Assembly (NCBI GenBank): GCA_022393335.1
Contig: JAJEKB010020494.1
Span: forward strand, 695,645-759,644
Source of the DNA: Macrotrachela quadricornifera
Taxonomy: Eukaryota > Rotifera > Eurotatoria > Philodinida > Philodinidae
Length of the DNA: 64,000 nt
Reading direction: 5' to 3'
Part shown: positions 60,045 through 64,000 of the stretch, piece after piece
How positions within the stretch are numbered: the first letter of the stretch is position 1
Layout: each line of letters begins with the position of its first letter
The notes under the pieces: model-generated
The model's input: the letters and a program-made list of their open reading frames with translations, nothing else
Told to the model about the DNA's origin: nothing
Database searches by the model: none
Program-made: the position numbers and the translations under genes

Positions 60045-61796
60045 ATGAAGAGTGACTTTGTCTCGCCACCAGTGACGACGACCAATCGATGTACCCCATG
60101 GTCATTGTACGTGACAGATATGAAGTTCATTAAATCTCATCAGTATTCCGGCGACGAAACAAGCAAAGAACCTTTTCTTGTATATTGGCTGACGGAGAAA
60201 AATGATCCAGAAAACCCACAATCGTGGCCAACATTCTATAAATGGACTGTGACCTTATTTGCTACTCTGTGTTCATTTGGAGTGTTTTTCTGTTCATCAG
60301 GCTATGTAAGCGGTGATATTATTGAAAATACAGTCATGCAAATTTTCTTTTAAAGGTTGGTGATGTTCCAGGACTCATCGAACATTTTGGTGTCTCCAAT
60401 GAGATTGTTCTCCTTGGTGTTTCGCTTTTTGTACTCGGTTTTGCTATAGGACCACTTTTTTTTGCGCCCTTGTCTGAAGTCCTTGGCAGACGTGTAGTCT
60501 TCATTACTACATACGGTGCTATGACTGTGTTTAATGCTGGTGCGACCGGGTCGCAAAATATCGAGACCCTTCTCATTATGCGATTCTTTGCTGGAACTTT
60601 TGGATCATCTCTATTGACAAATGTAAGTCTATTTCTGAATGCAATCTTTCATAATGCAATCACTTACTGTCGTGCAGGCAGGTGGCACAGTAGCCGACCT
60701 ATTTGCAGCAAGTCAACGTGGTATTGCAATAGCTCTATTTATAGGAGCTACTTTTATGGGTCAATAAGAGTACTATTCATCTTCTAATATTTTTCTTATT
60801 TTTATTTCAGGTATGGTCCTTAGACCGATTATTGGTGGTTTCGTCGGCGATAGTGGCGGAGGCTGGCGATGGGTGCAAGGAATGATGACCATTCTCACAG
60901 GTGTCATCTTCATCGTTGGTATTTTTTTATATCCAGAAACATATGCACCCGTTCTGCTACGAAAACGAGCAAAAAAACTGTCTCTTGCAATGGGTGGTGC
61001 AATTTACCAATCAAAGTTCGAAGCTGAAACGAAATTAACTTTTATTAGACGCCTCAAGACGTCTCTCTCCCATCCATGGAAGCTACTTTTTCGTGAGCCT
61101 ATTGTTTTTCTTCTCTCTATCTACATAGCCATTGTCTACGGAATACTCTACATGCTTTTGGCTGCTTTTCCCATTGTGTACAAGCAGCAAAGAGGATGGT
61201 CAACGGGTATCAGTGGTCTTGCCTTTTGCGGTCTTGCTGTAGGCATGATCATTGCCATAATCTACACTATTCTAGAAAATAACAGATATAATACGATGGC
61301 TGCTAAGCTACTGGGTGGTCGCGCACCACCCGAAACTCGACTTCCGCCCGCCATCGTTGGTGCTTTTGCCATTCCCATTGGCCTCTTTTGGTTTGCCTGG
61401 ACGAATTATCCCTCTATCCATTTTATGGTTTCTATTACAGCTGGTATTCCCGTAGGGTTTAGCATGGTTCTTGTCATGATCTCTACCTTTAACTACCTCG
61501 TTGACAGTTATGTCATTCATGCTACCAGCGTTCTCGCAGCTAATTTGGTTCTACGTTCCATTTTTGGTGCCGTTTTTCCACTTTTTACTTCACGCATGTA
61601 CTCCAGTTTAGGCATTCACTGGGCTGCAGCATTACCCGGTTCTTTGGCATTGGCCTGTTTACCCTTTCCATACATCTTTTGGAAATATGGTGCAAAAATT
61701 AGACAAATATCCAAGTTTGCAATGAAGTCTCAAGCATTTCTCGATAATTTGGCTGCTACAGCAGAGGAGAGTGAGGGTGATGATTTGAAGGTGTGA
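60045..61796 (+). CDS. Fungal-type MFS transporter (DHA1 drug:H+ antiporter family)
   Basis: Four exons (60045-60305, 60356-60622, 60678-60759, 60811-61796) with short GT..AG introns give about 530 residues. The cytosolic start ends with ENDPENPQSWP-like sequence, a hallmark of fungal DHA1 proteins. TM2 and the following loop show LGVSLFVLGFAIGPLFFAPLSE and VLGRR (motif A). TM4 has RFFAGTFGSSLLTNAGGTVADLF, and TM5 is followed by PIIGGFVGDSGGGWRW (motif C region). The second half begins after a long loop with FREPIVFLL and ends in a charged tail. Twelve membrane segments can be drawn. DHA1 proteins export drugs, polyamines and secondary metabolites; in yeast the dityrosine exporter of the Dit1 pathway is in this family. 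It lies 6.7 kb from the isocyanide synthase on the opposite strand. Very likely acquired from a fungus. Confidence 0.88.
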
Positions 61797-62680
61797 GAAT
61801 GTGAAAGTCGAAAATAGACTGATCGTATCTATTACATAGAAGAAAAGAGAAATTCAATATGTTAATTTCAATATTTGCTTTTCAGCACTAGATTTTTTGT
61901 TAAAATGAAATAGTTTGCAAGCGTAGAGTGCGTGGAAATAATAAAGATAAATGAACAGTTAAAATTAAAAAGATGAATATTGGAAGAAAAGAAAGAGAAT
62001 TGAGCAGAAAATCAGCAAAGACCCCAATGTAAAATAGTTCGGATGCAAATCTATTAAAGGTGAGTTGTGCTAGTGGGTTTAAATACTGATGTTCGATATA
62101 TATTTTGGTGCAGTGGACGACTGGTTAGTTAGTTGGCATACACTATATTGTGTATATCTTTACTGTTATAATTGAAGTGAAGAAATAATGTGAGAATACA
62201 GAAATTATTGATTCAGATGATAAGTTGGTTGAATATTGTTATGTGCTTTGTTTTTTTTGGTCTATGATTTTGGTGGAATGAATGTTTATAGACGAGAATC
62301 ATTTTATTATTAGCCGTTGATATAGAAGACACAAATGCGAGTATAAAGTAGGGCGAATATTTGATAATAATAAGGACGAATAATATAATCCGTACTCCGA
62401 GCTTGTTATTAGATCACAATACTTTTTGTATATCTGTAATTGAGGTAGGAATGTGATCAGAGATATGGACTAGCCATTTCAAAATCATATCACTACCATA
62501 TACTAATTAACTCTTATATGCTGATTATTATTGGACAAAAATTACATTTCCGTTTAAATATTTTGCGTCGATTCAATTCCATTAAAAGTACCAGGTGACT
62601 TAGAACCAATGGCAGCATTTCGCATTCCATATTTTAATTTTTAAAAGCATTTTATTTGAAAATGAAATATGTCGCAAGAT
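61797..62680. other. Spacer after the transporter gene
   Basis: AT-rich, no gene recognised. The 3' end of the transporter transcript is expected within the first few hundred bases. Confidence 0.4.
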
Positions 62681-62689
62681 GCAGCATGT

Positions 62690-63736
62690 TATGAAACCAT
62701 AAATCCACTTTCATTATATCGTGATGCATTAAGAAGAAAAATAAGTTGAACACTATAATAAAGAACAATCAAAGACAGATCAAAATGTGGTACACCACGA
62801 ACTGTTCGAATGGAACACTTAAAGAAAGCAGTAAAATATTTAATATACTTAAAACAGGGACAACATCAAAGTAAAGTGGTATTTGAATTACAACGAAATA
62901 ACATTGAAAGCAAAAGAACATCGGCGCAAACAATAATCTAGGGATCAAATTTGAAATCATTCAAATTGAGAAAAGCATAAAAGTTAACAACTTCAAATAA
63001 ATAACAACGCGTTAGTTATGCAAAAAAATTAAAGCGAAAAATTTGGCGAAAGAAAAAATGATCATATATGGAAATTGGACGATATTATTAATACTGATTT
63101 TTCTGAAATATTTACAATCGAAAGTTTTCACAAGAACAAAATGAATGTAATTTATGCTGAAGGTTCATCTGAAATTCCTGCCGATTTAAGAGAAGCATCA
63201 ATAGTAAAGTATCCAAGTGGCGTTATGTTTTTGGGCTGCGATTACCATGAAAGATTTGATACTTCAAGAGGGTTCTATCAATTTTACTCAATGGTTACGA
63301 GATCAATGTCCGCTTGATAAGCGTAAAAAAATGTACATGAGTGTTGATTCATATGCCAAAGTTTTACATGAAAAAGCTAACCCGACTAATAATGAAGTGG
63401 TGAAAATCTGAACAACGTCATATTCCAAGATGATCAAGACTCAAAACATCGAACGAAAGTAGCTATGGACGTTGTAAATGGTTTTTTTGAAGGAAGAATC
63501 GAACCAAATGATGAGGATACTAAACTTGCAGGTGTGTATCCTATTGAAAACATTTGAGAGATTATAAGAAAAAAACAAAAGGAAAAACTTTTGAAAATCT
63601 TAATTTATTAGTTAGTTTTATTAATTCAGAATGGCAAAAGATTACATCTGAGCAATGTGAAGCAATGATAGATAACATACCTAAACACCTTACAAACATG
63701 ATACAGTTCAAAGAAAATCAAGTTTATGAGCGTTGA
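62690..63736 (+). pseudogene. Tc1/mariner-superfamily transposase relic
   Basis: Plus-strand pieces follow the order of a Tc1-like transposase. A helix-rich start (about 62720-63060) is full of stops. Then come a DDIINTDFSEIFTIESF segment carrying the first catalytic Asp ('TDES.F'-like), YPSGVMFLGC, VIFQDDQDSKHRTKVAMDVV with the second ('QD.dp.H'-like), and VYPIENI followed by TGA where the family has Trp ('P.DLNPIEN.W'). At least two frame changes occur (about 63230-63260 and 63410). The rest reads FINSEWQKITSEQCEAMIDN, typical of the C-terminus of these proteins. Dead copy; inverted repeats not located. Confidence 0.75.
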
Positions 63737-64000
63737 TTCATAAAGTTTTGCGTTGTAACACTCATGATGAAGAAATATTTTATAATCAAAACAACATTTT
63801 TTGAACGAAATAAAGTTTTCATCAGTCTTAAACGTCTACGATTAAGTTTTATTTTTTGTGATGCATATTTCTAAGCTGATAACTTTCTCAATATAGTAGT
63901 TAGGGAGGAGCATTCATTTGCTGTTTTGTAGACTGTCTTTTACTGCGTCATTTCATTATATGGACAAATTTTTAAAGATCCACTTTAAGACAAAAAAAAA
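63737..64000. other. 3' flank of the transposase relic
   Basis: A short AT-rich stretch with TTTTTTGAACGAAATAAAG. One inverted terminal repeat of the Tc1-like copy may lie here but no partner was found. Confidence 0.35.

Noticed and set aside
1..64000. tRNA, rRNA, CRISPR and bacterial operon signals
   Set aside because: No cloverleaf with a GTTCGANTC arm, no rRNA-like conserved block and no regularly spaced direct repeats of CRISPR type were seen by eye.

Overview
The window looks like nuclear DNA of a small invertebrate, most likely a bdelloid rotifer. This is inferred from very AT-rich spacers, genes split by tiny GT..AG introns (about 47-60 nt), a huge LDL-receptor-repeat 7TM receptor, a death-effector-domain gene, and several genes of bacterial or fungal appearance beside ordinary animal genes. 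No rRNA, tRNA, CRISPR or prokaryotic operon signal was seen.

Layout. 0.4-6.1 kb: a broken hAT DNA transposon with BED finger, RNase H-like and dimerisation parts. 6.58-6.69 kb: a telomere-like CCCAAA array ending in a head-to-head junction. 6.7-8.7 kb: the 5'-truncated pol end (RNase H, integrase) of a Ty3/gypsy-type retroelement. 9.5-11.0 kb: an unrecognised broken gene. 15.65-17.05 kb: a gene joining a death-effector domain, a membrane segment and a DM9 lectin-like domain. 18.8-21.55 kb: a ten-exon G-alpha-s relative that has lost every GTP-binding motif. 21.9-26.6 kb: foldback elements. 26.7-27.2 kb: a NADAR-domain gene. 28.1-33.5 kb: an LDLa/EGF/7TM receptor interrupted by one in-frame stop. 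33.7-39.15 kb (minus): a roughly 20-exon insulin-degrading-enzyme gene with a palindrome-associated frameshift and a mariner relic in an intron. 40.1-43.5 kb: minisatellites and CCCATGTAA-ended elements. 46.8-47.3 kb: a second NADAR copy with an assembly gap. 48.4-50.3 kb (minus): a membrane-anchored GMC oxidoreductase. 51.7-53.35 kb (minus): a GAF domain fused to an isocyanide synthase (DIT1/PvcA family). 56-60 kb: three more foldback elements. 60.0-61.8 kb: a fungal-type MFS transporter. 62.7-63.7 kb: a broken Tc1/mariner transposase.

The strongest candidates for something undescribed are: (1) the GAF-isocyanide synthase next to an oxidoreductase and near an exporter-type transporter, a possible horizontally acquired isonitrile natural-product locus in an animal; (2) the DED-TM-DM9 receptor, which would couple carbohydrate sensing to death-domain signalling; (3) the G-alpha-s pseudo-GTPase, which keeps the receptor-binding tail but not the nucleotide site. 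Family assignments come from reading motifs by eye; no database search was run.
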